Positions 21,601 through 31,152 of a stretch of DNA of 64,000 nucleotides are shown in pieces (the first letter of the stretch is position 1; each line of letters opens with the position of its first letter). The stretch is from Rhododendron vialii (Eukaryota > Streptophyta > Magnoliopsida > Ericales > Ericaceae). The position numbers were made by a program, and so were the translations under genes. The stretch lies in assembly GCF_030253575.1 (NCBI RefSeq), contig NC_080559.1, forward strand, positions 8,336,501 through 8,400,500, written 5' to 3'. Below the pieces are notes generated by a model that saw only the letters and a program-made list of their open reading frames with translations, had not been told where the DNA came from and did no database searches.

Positions 21601-22347
21601 TTATAGAAAAAACCTTTGGATTGCTAAATTTTGTCTTAGACTGTAAGGGTATCATATTTCAGACCGTGCATTCCAAAATATTCTCTAGGGATAGCGTTTT
21701 TTTTTCTTTCAGGCCAATTGAAATTCAAAGGTTGGTCTATCATAAGTGTGTGTTTTTCAACAATCATTCTGGAATATGTTGGAGTTATAGTTTAAAGTCA
21801 CGGTAACTTTATCTATGACTTGTCAATTTCTGCAGTCATGGGTAAAATTACAACAAAATCTGACGTCTTCAGCTTTGGTGTTGTATTGATGGAGCTATTA
21901 ACTGGATTGATGGCACTTGACGAGGACAGACCGGAGGAAAGCCAGTACCTGGCGGCATGGTTCTGGAAAATCAAATCAAGTTCAGAGAAGCTTATGAATG
22001 CAGTTGACCCATCCCTTGATACCAAAAAAGAGGAAACATTTGAAAGCATTTCCATAATTGCAGAACTAGCCGGGCACTGCACTGCAAGGGAACCAAGCCA
22101 ACGACCCGATATGGGCCATGCCGTGAACGTGTTGTCCCCACTTGTTGAGAAATGGAAACCGGTGGATGATGAAAAGGAGGAGTATTGTGGCATTGACTAT
22201 AGCCTTCCACTTACCCAGATGGTGAAGGGATGGCAAGAAGCGGAAGAAAAGGATGTAAGTTATGTGGACTTAGACAATAGCAAGGGTAGCATACCATCGA
22301 GGCCTACTGGATTCGCAGACTCTTTTACTTCAGCTGATGGTCGATAA
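18641..22347 (+). CDS. TMK: TMK-type LRR receptor-like kinase, two exons (948 aa)
   Basis: Transmembrane kinases of the TMK family sit in the plasma membrane and act in auxin-dependent cell-surface signalling and growth (family knowledge). Exon 1 is 18641-20975 and exon 2 is 21836-22347. The 860-bp GT-AG intron falls just after the APE motif of the kinase. The protein has a signal peptide (about 1-22), a first LRR block (about 70-310), a Cys-containing island and second LRR cap (about 318-370, SSWTGNDPCGGQWLGVSC), a short second LRR block (about 372-445), a Pro/Ser-rich stretch, a membrane span (about 501-526) and a kinase domain (about 603-880). Catalytic features are complete: GRGGFGVV loop, Lys629, HRD Asp730, DFG Asp748, APE. 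The split ectodomain and the C-terminus ...SFTSADGR are TMK hallmarks. Which TMK paralogue it is cannot be told. No damage seen. Confidence 0.93.
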
Positions 22348-23802
22348 GAAGCGGTAACACTCTACTGCCTTTTGTGTGATAATAAGTTTATAGGTGTAAA
22401 ATATAGTAGATGTTTCTTACGTGTTTTTCTTGATGCCTGAAATTTGTTAGTGTCAGCATATTCTAGTAGTGTTTCTTTTTTGGTGGGTATTGTTGGAGAC
22501 CTAAAATTCACCTGTCAGATGTAACGAATGAAATCGTGTATTTTTCTTTTTGGGCTCATGTAAAATTCAGTATCTGTAAGTTTTGGGCAATATATTGATA
22601 TTTGTTTGATTGGGAATCATTTGTCATCATGGCTTCTCATTGTAAATAGTATGGATGCAATGCAGTTTAAATGTGTAGGCGTTTTATGTTTTTCTGTTGG
22701 CATTGAACCCTTTTCAACCAAGTGCTACACAGGGCTTGTTCGAACGGATTTTGGGATTTCAGTGAACTGAAAATAGTTTGTCCTGGAGCAATTGCCTGAG
22801 CTTCAGCAGAAGTCCCAAGAGGTCTACCTTGAGTGACCAAAACAATGCAAATTAGTTGAGAATTGATATTGATTGTGTTAGGTAGTTGTAGTCTGGATTC
22901 TGGGGATAAACAATCAGTACTCTTATACTCTACCTATTCAGACAAGTTGTAGGCAGAAGCAGCAGATTTATGCATGAGAGTTGGGACAACGTCCATCTCA
23001 GAAGCAATTTTTGGTCCACCATGGATATGGGTGCGAACAAACCAAACCGGACTTTGTAGTGTTCGAGCTCAGCTAGTTTGTAAGCCAACCGAGTTTATTT
23101 TATTTACTAAAAGGGTTCTATAAACGTGCCGAGTCCGTACAAACGAGACGAGCTTTAGAGGGTTGAACTCGACTCGTTTACTGCACATTATAGTGTTAAA
23201 TTTACCAAACAGCCTGTAATGGATGTTTTTGACAGATGGGTGGACAGAAGTACGTGAAGGTTGCTATCATGCTATGATGCAATCAGAGACCAACAGACGT
23301 GGATTACGTGAATGGCATGAGGAGGAGTATTATCTGTCATACACAAGTCGTTCCAAGTGCTTGATTGTGATTGATAGACGCGTGAGTCACTCCTCTAGAT
23401 TCCCTACTCATGCATGGTGATTTATCACCGGGTTCCGATTCTCTCTAGTCCGAGTTTTAGATTGGAAAAGACAGTCTAAATCTGGACTAAATATTGATAT
23501 AATCAATGGACGATCCAGTTTTCCAAATTAAGGACCGGAGAGGATCCAATCTCTTTATAAGTTGTTTACCTGCCCAACCATTTTCTTTTTAGAAAAAAAA
23601 AAAAATCAATAATCGTCTATGGAATTTAACACTAGGTTCAATATTTTATCTTTTAAAATTGGTATAAATTCACAAGATTGTATGCATGTAATCATAAATA
23701 ACACTATATTTATAATTGTTTAGATTGATGCAGAGTACGATAACAATTTTGATAGGAGCATTAGTAGTATTTTGTAGGAGTAATATGCATTTGCATCCCG
23801 TA
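22348..23802. other. 3' flank of the TMK gene and intergenic DNA
   Basis: 3' UTR-like sequence to about 22650. Around 23020-23165 lie words such as cgagctcagct, cgagacgagct and gaactcgactcg, which look like a decayed relative of the GAGCTCG element at 6510-6951. The frame at 23223-23420 shows no family resemblance. No gene seen. Confidence 0.45.
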
Positions 23803-23812
23803 TCTATTATTC

Positions 23813-24459
23813 TTTCTAAAAATCTCCAAATCCTAGCCGCCAATAGCCCTTCTCCTCCTTCCCCCGCCCCCCTTTTCAGGCCGTGGGAGGGGAGGGATCA
23901 TTCCCCTCCGATCTCTCTCCTTTTGTTCCATTCCCCCACCGTCGAACCGTCTTCTCTCTAGATCTCTATCCCGCGACTGAAGTTCAAGCGTCCATTGGGA
24001 ACCTTTCAGCCAGATCATTTTACGGCAATGTTTCGGGGCTTCGTTTTCAGTGGTTGCGGGTAAGATGTTGTCCACTACCGTTCTCAGCCTCCATCTTCTT
24101 AGATCTATGACCTGACGCCGTTTGCCGCGTTTGCTGGGCGACCATCTCCCAACGATTCCTATTTTGTGGTGTTGAGGTGGTGGTTATGAGTCTATCAAGG
24201 TGGTTGCGAAGGAGTGGCAGCGGATGTCTCGGCGGTGCTTCTTTTATTTTGTTATTTGTTTTAATAATGTCCTCCTTTGGGGGGTTTGTCCTCCTTCACG
24301 GGGGGGGGGGTGTGTTGTCCTCCTTTGGGGGATTTCTTCTCATTCTGTAGGGCAGCACATCTATGCATTTATACACTCTTTTTGTTAGAGTGTCCGATCT
24401 GTGGACTCCTAACCTTTCCCCATAGCGATCTTTTGATGAATACTACCTCTGAAGTTTGG

Positions 24460-24532
<73 letters not shown>

Positions 24533-24685
24533 CAAAAACCGATATTTCGTGTGAGAAAAATAGTTCTGTGACTGTGGACTCCTAACCTTTCCCCATAGCG
24601 ATCTTTTGATGAATACTACCTCTCAAGTTTGGCAATATATATATATATATTTGCAAAAACCGATATTTCGTGTGAGAAAAATAGT
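23813..24685 (+). mobile_element. Poly(A)-type non-LTR element, copy B
   Basis: Homologous, in opposite orientation, to 13435-14058: shared stretches include taagatgttgtccac, agatctatgacctgacgcc and gatcttttgatgaatactacc. It lacks a coding frame for reverse transcriptase. The 10-bp direct repeat TCTATTATTC at 23803-23812 and 24686-24695 may be its target duplication. Its 3' end has been duplicated and invaded by an (AT)n run. Confidence 0.6.
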
Positions 24686-24688
24686 TCT
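24401..24688. repeat. Tandem duplication carrying (AT)n microsatellites
   Basis: Unit 24401-24573 and unit 24574-24688 share gtggactcctaacctttccc at one end and gatatttcgtgtgagaaaaa near the other. The first copy holds an (AT) run of about 68 bases (24462-24529), the second one of about 18, so the copies differ mostly by repeat expansion. Confidence 0.9.
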
Positions 24689-25974
24689 ATTATTCACTCA
24701 CCTTCAAATAAATTGGCATGCACTATGTACCAAAAAAAAACTTCCTTGTTCTTCCTAAAAAGTAATTTCGATAGTATTAATTTTTCCTTTTTCTGAATTT
24801 TTGTTAGATTCACGTTAATTTTTGGATTGGTCAGTCGTTTCGATGAGAGGAGTCTAAAGAATTTAAAAAAATACAATTAAAAGCATAAAAAATCACTATA
24901 GACGAAAAAATATCAAACAGCTAACATTTTTTTTGTCTTTAGTGTCATCTGATATAATACGGAGTACTACTTTTTTCAACTTCGGTCCTCAATTTTATAC
25001 TTTTCTTATTTCTCTTGTCAAGACGAATGATTAATCTCAGAATGAATGATTAGTTTCGAAAATTACCACGAAAGGCTAAAAAAATTACATTGAACAAACA
25101 AAACCGGAAAAATTCCACAGCAAAAATCTAGGAAGAATAGGCCTAACAACCCGCACAACTTCGGACAAAATTTACAGAAATCACATTAAAATAGAATGAA
25201 AGAACACCACCACTGACTACTTGTAGTAGTTATTTTTCTCTTAAAAAACAACCAAGCAGTTATTTAGATTAATTCTTTTTGTTCATGTTTTGGGCTTTTT
25301 CTTCGATTTGGATTGGTCCAGTCTTGTTTTCTGGGCCTGCGTTAAGACTCATATTCATAGGCCTTAGTCATTTATTTGTTAGGCAGATGGAGAATGCAGA
25401 ATACATTCGAGGAGTTAGGCTCCGTTCCACTAACTAAAATAAGCGCGTACAGTATTTTTTAAAATTCAAAATGACTGATCTGTCTCGTAAAGCGAGAAAT
25501 AAATACTTAAAAAGTAAAAACCTTAACGAAACAGAGTCTAAAGTCACCTGGTTTAATTATTTTATACTCCGTACTATCTTTTAGAATGACATGGCAAGAT
25601 CGAGCATCTTCATTTGGAATTATATTATATCATTTACGATAAGCATGATGTTCGAGCTATATATAAAACATTTTATTAAATAGATACTATATGAAAAATA
25701 GATATACTTATTTAATCAAATAGATCATACTTTTGAAAACAAGTTATGCAGAATGATCTGACAAATGAATAGTATCAATCATGCATCAAACTATGGGCAC
25801 AAGTGGCGTCTCGAAAAATTACTACTCCTCCCACCTTTCCGATGTGTTAGTCCTTTTTGAGAAATTTGTCATGTTCGATTGTTTATAGCCAATTTTTTAT
25901 GCAATTTTAAAAATTTTGTCTAATAGAATCAATTGAGAACTATCAAATAAGATTCATACTGTATGTAAAAAGTT
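24689..25974. other. AT-rich intergenic with repeat fragments
   Basis: 24795-24945 resembles the arms of the foldback at 11935-12236 (gagtctaaagaatt...aaatacaatta). 25825-25974 looks like the left two thirds of a Stowaway-type MITE (actcctcccacctttccga... and the core aactatcaaataagattcat), cut off where the TRIM-like element starts at 25975. No gene seen. Confidence 0.5.
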
Positions 25975-26402
25975 TGTAATGATCCATGTCAGTTGACCTG
26001 CTAACTCTTAGTCTAAATATGTATCTCAAAATATTAACCTCAAGCTGTACAGCAGCCGGTCGAAATTCATTATATATTGGCCTTGCTAGCTTTTCCCAAC
26101 AACGTGGGATCATATATGGGGTTTTCGTTGCATTGGCCCAGCAACCTTCTCCTGGTGGCCATGGCGTGACACTTAGCTCTGTACAACACATCAATGTGGT
26201 CATACCAGATTTTAGAGGTGGCCTCCACCATGTAGACCAGGATTGTACTCTGATACCAACTGTAACAATTCACGCCAGCTGACTTGCTAACCCTCATTCT
26301 AAACATGTGGCTGAAAAGATTAATCTCATGTTATACAGTAGTAGCTAGTCGGAATTTATTATATGTTAGCCTTACTTAGCTTTTCCCACTGATGTGGGAT
26401 CA
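25975..26402 (-). mobile_element. TRIM-like element, minus strand
   Basis: Two direct repeats, 25975-26112 and 26261-26402, match at roughly three bases in four and on the minus strand start TGATCCCAC and end near TTACA. Next to the right copy is the primer-binding sequence TGGTATCAGAGT (minus strand, 26247-26258). The interior is only about 150 bases. No matching target duplication, so it is old or its ends are misjudged. Confidence 0.6.
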
Positions 26403-28108
26403 TATATGGGTCTCATTTATCAATTGAAATATACAATTATTTATATAGCTATAGCATGTGAAAGGGTGTTTCCACATCTTTCTTGCCTTTCACAAGCTAC
26501 AAAAGGACAACGTGATCTACTGCAATTTGAATTTTCTAGCGACTACATTTCTTTTGACATTTCTTCAGCCTTTTTTATTTTTGTCATTTTTTGAATTAAT
26601 CGATTACTCGTAAGAAGAAAAATATATAAATTTAAACTATATCTTAAAAAAATCATACTATAATATAATACGACATTAAAGACAAAAATACCATAATTGA
26701 CTTTTATTTTGGTTATAGGAGTATTTTTTTTTTCTTATGACTTCTTGTCCAGGCAAACCAGAGGCTTAGAACTTGATTCTCCCAAATTTCGGTGTTCTAC
26801 ACGGGCACAACTGGTGACAGATGAGAACGAAGTGAGTATGTAATGCAGGTACGACTTGGACCCCGAAGTGTCGAGGGCGTATGGACTGGCCGCGTTTGGG
26901 CTACTTCACATCAGCGCCAGATGGTGGTTCAAGTTGTCACGGGAGGGTGCTTCGTCACATGCGTCTTCTTCTTCTCTTGGTATCCTCACTTTTCCCAAAC
27001 TATTTAATCTTATCGAATAGACTCACGCTTTAGTCTATGCTTTAGCCGAAGCCCCTGAATTAGTCAATGTGTGCGAAAGCTTGCCCGACCACTTGAGTGG
27101 GCCAGATATTTGGGAGTTCACAAGTTTGAGTTGAGTTCAGATCACGCCCATTACAACAGCAGCAGATCTGTTAGATGAAACCTGCATAAACTAGAGTTGT
27201 GGTCTTCTCGGCACCGCTTCCCACCTGAAAACCCTAAATGATGAAACTGCTTCCTTAGGCTTGATGGTATTGGTTTGTTCGGCGTATATTTGGAATTTGG
27301 CTTGGCTCTCGTGGGGTTCTTCTGCGAAGTGGCGTCTTTGGTGACGACTGCTTGGTTTGTTTGGTCTAGTTTTTAAGCTTTTGAGGTGGTGAATAGGGTC
27401 AGTGGCAGCCTCTATTTATAGAATGTAGAGTAATCCTGCCATGCGGCACGAATTTGATGGCAGGCACAATAGTTAATATAATTAAGGTGAGCGAATACTT
27501 GTACAATTGTTTATACAAGTGTATACATTTTTTCTTTTTATAGTCATATATCCACCTCGTCAATGAATGGCTAGAATTATTTTTATCTAACAGCCAAAAT
27601 TCTCCTTTTAGAATCCTCTTAAAAAATATATTTTCTTTTTTACATTTTTAGAATATTTCAGAACTCTTCACACAAGTCTAGCTTATAATAGAGTTTTTTA
27701 CATTATCGTAAAACATTGCAGAAGAAAAAATGTAGTATTCTATTCTCATTTTTTATAAGTATTTTATCGAATAACATGGTCTTGCAACAAAAAAATTAGA
27801 TAGTTTGCTTAAACACTAAGGAATGTCTAATTGAGATAGTATATTTTTAATAAAAGATTAAAATGTTAAAAAATAACTTTGATTATTGAAGTGGGACCTA
27901 ATATGGATGCTAATAAAATAGATAATGTCCATCCTATTTTCAGTTATTGATAAAATTCCTTGATAAGCATGTAATTGTGTCAGATAGTTGGCTCAACTGT
28001 ATAAAAGCAATATTGTTTGATTAAAGTAAAACTTAAAACAACTAATTAATAAAAAAACAAAAACTGAAACAAAAAAGGAAAAAAGAAAATTTGCAGTGGG
28101 GGCCCGTG
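26403..28108. other. Intergenic; possible LTR or promoter sequence near 26760-27480
   Basis: No convincing exon. The part from about 26760 to 27480 is less AT-rich, and on the minus strand carries a TATA-like box (ctataaatagaggctgcc, near 27409-27426). It may be an LTR or a minus-strand promoter, but no terminal repeats were found. 27480-28108 is AT-rich and featureless. Confidence 0.3.
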
Positions 28109-28468
28109 TATTGGGATTTGTCCCACATCGGTTAAATATCTCCTCCGAAATTAGTATATGAGCTTAGGCAGCCTCTCCACTTTTTGCCAATTGGTTTGGA
28201 GTTGGATGTTTTAACATGGTATCAGAGCTAGAGTTTCGGAGGCTTTTCCTCTTTGTTTATGTCATAATTGCACTTTATTTCATTGTGATTCGTGTGTTCT
28301 GAATCCTTTGTTGACCTCTTCACGTGCGAGTCAGGGGTCTCACGTGCGGGGGAGTATTGGGATTTGTCTCATATCGGTTAAATATCTCCTCCAAAATTAG
28401 TATATGAGCTTGGGCAGCTCATCCACTCTTTGCCAATTAATTTTAGTTTGGAGTTGGATGCTTTAACA
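28109..28468 (+). mobile_element. Complete TRIM element (360 bp)
   Basis: LTRs 28109-28216 (108 bp) and 28355-28468 (114 bp) start TATTGGGATTTGTC and end TTTAACA, with the block cccacatcgg or its variant. The primer-binding site TGGTATCAGAGC (28217-28228) follows directly. A purine tract (gtgcgggggag) precedes the second LTR. Perfect 5-bp duplications CCGTG flank it (28104-28108, 28469-28473). The interior of 138 bases has no coding room, so movement would need proteins from another element. Confidence 0.92.
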
Positions 28469-28473
28469 CCGTG

Positions 28474-29234
28474 TGGACCTAGGGTGGCTCCATTTCTAAT
28501 TGGACTAAGGAATGTCTAATTGGGTTTTAGATAGACAAATAGCAATGGAAACAACGGCCCATTTCTGTAGTAAAGGGTACTTTGCCGTAGCAGTTTCAAT
28601 TTCATTAACCACGGTGTTGATTCTTTACTGCAATTACTCTACAGATTTCTGCGCTGTAGTTGGTCTTGGCCATCTAGTTGTATGATGTTTAACCGTGCAC
28701 ACAGTTCTATTTACCTGAGTGCTAGCGTCATTCGGTTAGTATCAGTCAGTTTCTGTGAAGTCGAGAGAGAAACTACCATGACAACCGTCATCGACACGTT
28801 GCATGCACTGCTTCGACATATACCCGTCTGATTAATTTATCGCTGATTTAACATTCATTTGATTTGTATGTATTATTATTCATCTTACTCGTGTGTGATA
28901 GGACTTTTTATCAGTTGTATTAATTAGATGCCCACCGTTGATTGTAATGCTTTGTGTTAATGAATTTCTTGCCGTTCCATCCATCATCAACAACGAAAAA
29001 GGAAGAATGGAACCAATTTCCAAAAAAAAAAAAAAAAATGGCATTTACTTGATCCCCAAGCAACGATCCTTGCCTTGCAAGAGTCCTAAATCTAAAACCC
29101 ACTATATTTATCTAAAACCCACTAATTACTCCAATTTAATCCCTAGCACCCCTTACCCCCATATAACCGGTCTCTGTTCCCCAAGCCCAGCGCAACAGTA
29201 ACAGAGCAATATAAGTTAATAAACCTCCCTCAAG
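28474..29234 (+). promoter_or_regulatory. 5' flank of the DUF7138-family gene
   Basis: No exon seen. A poly(A) tract sits at about 29023-29038, and a leader-like stretch (29160-29234) runs up to the ATG. No clear TATA box could be picked. Confidence 0.35.
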
Positions 29235-29942
29235 ATGGTGGAGGACGGTGGCGCCGTATTCCCGGTGGTGTTCTCGGACGGCGAGCGCGAGACCAACGTG
29301 GGCAGCATCAAGATACACCCCTCCACGGAATTCAAGAACTTCCAAGAAACCCTGTGCGGCAGGATCGGGGTCTCCCCGAACCAAATCACAATCTACCTCA
29401 CCGACGACCGCCTCAAGAACGACGGGCGACGCCGCATTCCGATCGCCGGCAGGGCCGACTTCGCCCTCGTCGCCGCCAGGGAGAAAAAAACCGGGTGTTC
29501 CTTCCTCGTCGTGCTGAGGCGGTCCAGGAGGCGGTCGAGGCCAAGGCAGCAGCAACAACAGCAGGGTATCGGGTTCCGGTACGGCGACGTCTTGGCCCCC
29601 GAAAATTATCGACTGCTGCGGCGGGACCGGCCCGATCTGAACGATGCGCGCTTCTACGACCAGGTTGCGGCGTTGAGGTACCGGGATTTGGAGATGCAGA
29701 GGGAGAATTACACGAGGATGATGATGGTGAAAGCGGGCTTGGATCCGGGTTGCGTGAGCGGAGACGGGTTTAGGGTTTCGTCGGCGAGGGCCGGGAGGGG
29801 GCCGTTCTGCGAGGAGTGCGCGAAGGCTAGGGTTGAGGGGAGGACGGCGCCGTTTCACTGCTGCGTGTTCGACGACGTCGTGGTGGGGTTCCGGTCGAAG
29901 GCGGGTCCGGTTGCGTGGCCGCGCAAAACTGGAAAGTGTTAA
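29235..29942 (+). CDS. DUF7138-family protein, intronless (235 aa)
   Basis: Function unknown. The N-terminal 80 residues (FPVVFSDGERETNVGSIKI, then IGVSPNQITIYL) match my memory of the plant DUF7138 domain, which has a beta-rich, ubiquitin-like feel. After it come an Arg/Gln-rich linker (about residues 94-110, with a run of Gln), a helical middle rich in Arg/Asp/Glu, and a Cys-containing tail (FCEEC, FHCC) that could bind metal. The GC content is much higher than its surroundings, as usual for intronless plant genes. ATG at 29235 is the first in frame and follows a leader-like stretch; stop TAA at 29940-29942. A long antisense frame here is an artefact of the GC-rich sequence. Confidence 0.82.
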   Translation: MVEDGGAVFPVVFSDGERETNVGSIKIHPSTEFKNFQETLCGRIGVSPNQITIYLTDDRLKNDGRRRIPIAGRADFALVAAREKKTGCSFLVVLRRSRRRSRPRQQQQQQGIGFRYGDVLAPENYRLLRRDRPDLNDARFYDQVAALRYRDLEMQRENYTRMMMVKAGLDPGCVSGDGFRVSSARAGRGPFCEECAKARVEGRTAPFHCCVFDDVVVGFRSKAGPVAWPRKTGKC

Positions 29943-30168
29943 AGGCCTAGTTTCCCTCTTCCGAAGAAGGAGTTGAGGGTTAATCTGCTGTGGTACCAGT
30001 ACGGTGAGGAACGTGTACGCTTCCACACATTAGATGTGATAATAATATAATAATTAGGGGTAAATACGGGTTGTAGACTTAGATGTCCCCTTGGAAGGAG
30101 GGGGTATAATGGACAAGATGAAAAGTTCATCTAGTTTTTTGTTTTGGCCTTTTCCGATATTGAGAGGG

Positions 30169-30669
30169 CTCTGATTCATGCCTTTTTGAACAGTTTTAAG
30201 GGTGAATTATATTAACATTATTTGAGGCTTCTTTTCAATAAAAATTCTCACTTCACATTTGAGAAATGAGTCCGGCTAATGTAATTCGATCGGGCACGAG
30301 ATGATGCACACAAAAGTGCTCTGATTCATGCCTTGGCTTTGTATTTTTTGGGCTATGATAAACAATTTCAGCTCAAATTTTAATCACGATTTTAAGGGTG
30401 AATTACATTAACATCATTTGAGGCTTGTTTACAATAAAGATTCTCACTTCACATTTGAGAAATAAGTCCGGCTAACGTGATTCTATTGAGAACAAGATGA
30501 TGCACACAAAAGTGCTTTGATTCATGCCTTGGCTCTGTTTTTTTTAGGCTGTGATAAACAATTTCATCTCAAATTTTAATTGCGATTTTAAGGGTGAGTT
30601 ACATTAACATCATTTGAGGCTTGTTTTCAATAAAGATTCTCATTTTACATTTGAGAAATAGGTCCGGCT
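30169..30669. repeat. Tandem repeat of about 196 bp, interrupted by Copia-2
   Basis: Units starting ct(c/t)tgattcatgcct begin at about 30169, 30319 and 30515. The first is shortened. They share aagggtgaattacattaaca and gagaaatagtccggcta-type words. The last unit is broken by the retrotransposon at 30670 and resumes at 36479 (cggctaacgtgattctac... caaaagt, to about 36525). It follows the DUF7138 gene and may overlap its 3' UTR. Confidence 0.88.
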
Positions 30670-31103
30670 TGTAGTGCTAAACCAGAGTCAAACCAAGCAA
30701 ACACAAACACACAACACAGAGAAACACAAGGATTTACGTGGTTCCCCAATAATCGGGTACATCCACGGAGGGGCAGCGGATTCACTATATTTACTGGAGG
30801 AGGATTACAACAATCACTCAGACTCACACAGTATTGCCTCACAATCTACTCGTGTATCACTCTCTTCTCTCTGATTTCTGATACAACACTCTGAACCAAA
30901 GGTCTCCATTTATAGCCAGATGAGACCCTGTTCATTTGCCACGGTAGTCTCCCTTCATTTTCCACAAAGGAGGCTGAAGGATACTGAAGGATATCAGTCA
31001 AAGATTTGGGAGGCTCCTTGTCTGCTGAGTAAATGCAAGCGTGGGTTAAAGCCACAAAAGTCAACAATAGCGGAAGCGTGGGTTGGAGCCACAAAAGTCA
31101 ACA
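30670..31103 (-). repeat. 3' LTR of Copia-2
   Basis: 434 bp. In element orientation it begins TGTTGACTTTTGTGG and ends TTTAGCACTACA. Contains a TATA-like box (ctataaatgg on the minus strand). Confidence 0.95.
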
Positions 31104-31115
31104 ATCTCCACCTTG
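31104..31115 (-). other. Polypurine tract of Copia-2
   Basis: On the minus strand AAGGTGGAGAT directly before the 3' LTR. Confidence 0.9.
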
Positions 31116-31152
31116 GCGACAATCATTGAATCAACACTGCCCCTCTGCGCCC

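Noticed and set aside
28109..28468. Possible Cassandra-type TRIM (with 5S rRNA promoter in the LTR)
   Set aside because: I looked for 5S-like internal control words in the LTR and saw none.
29136..30026. 296-codon minus-strand open frame
   Set aside because: It lies antisense to the DUF7138 gene, is Arg/Pro/Leu-rich as expected for the complement of GC-rich coding DNA, and has no domain.
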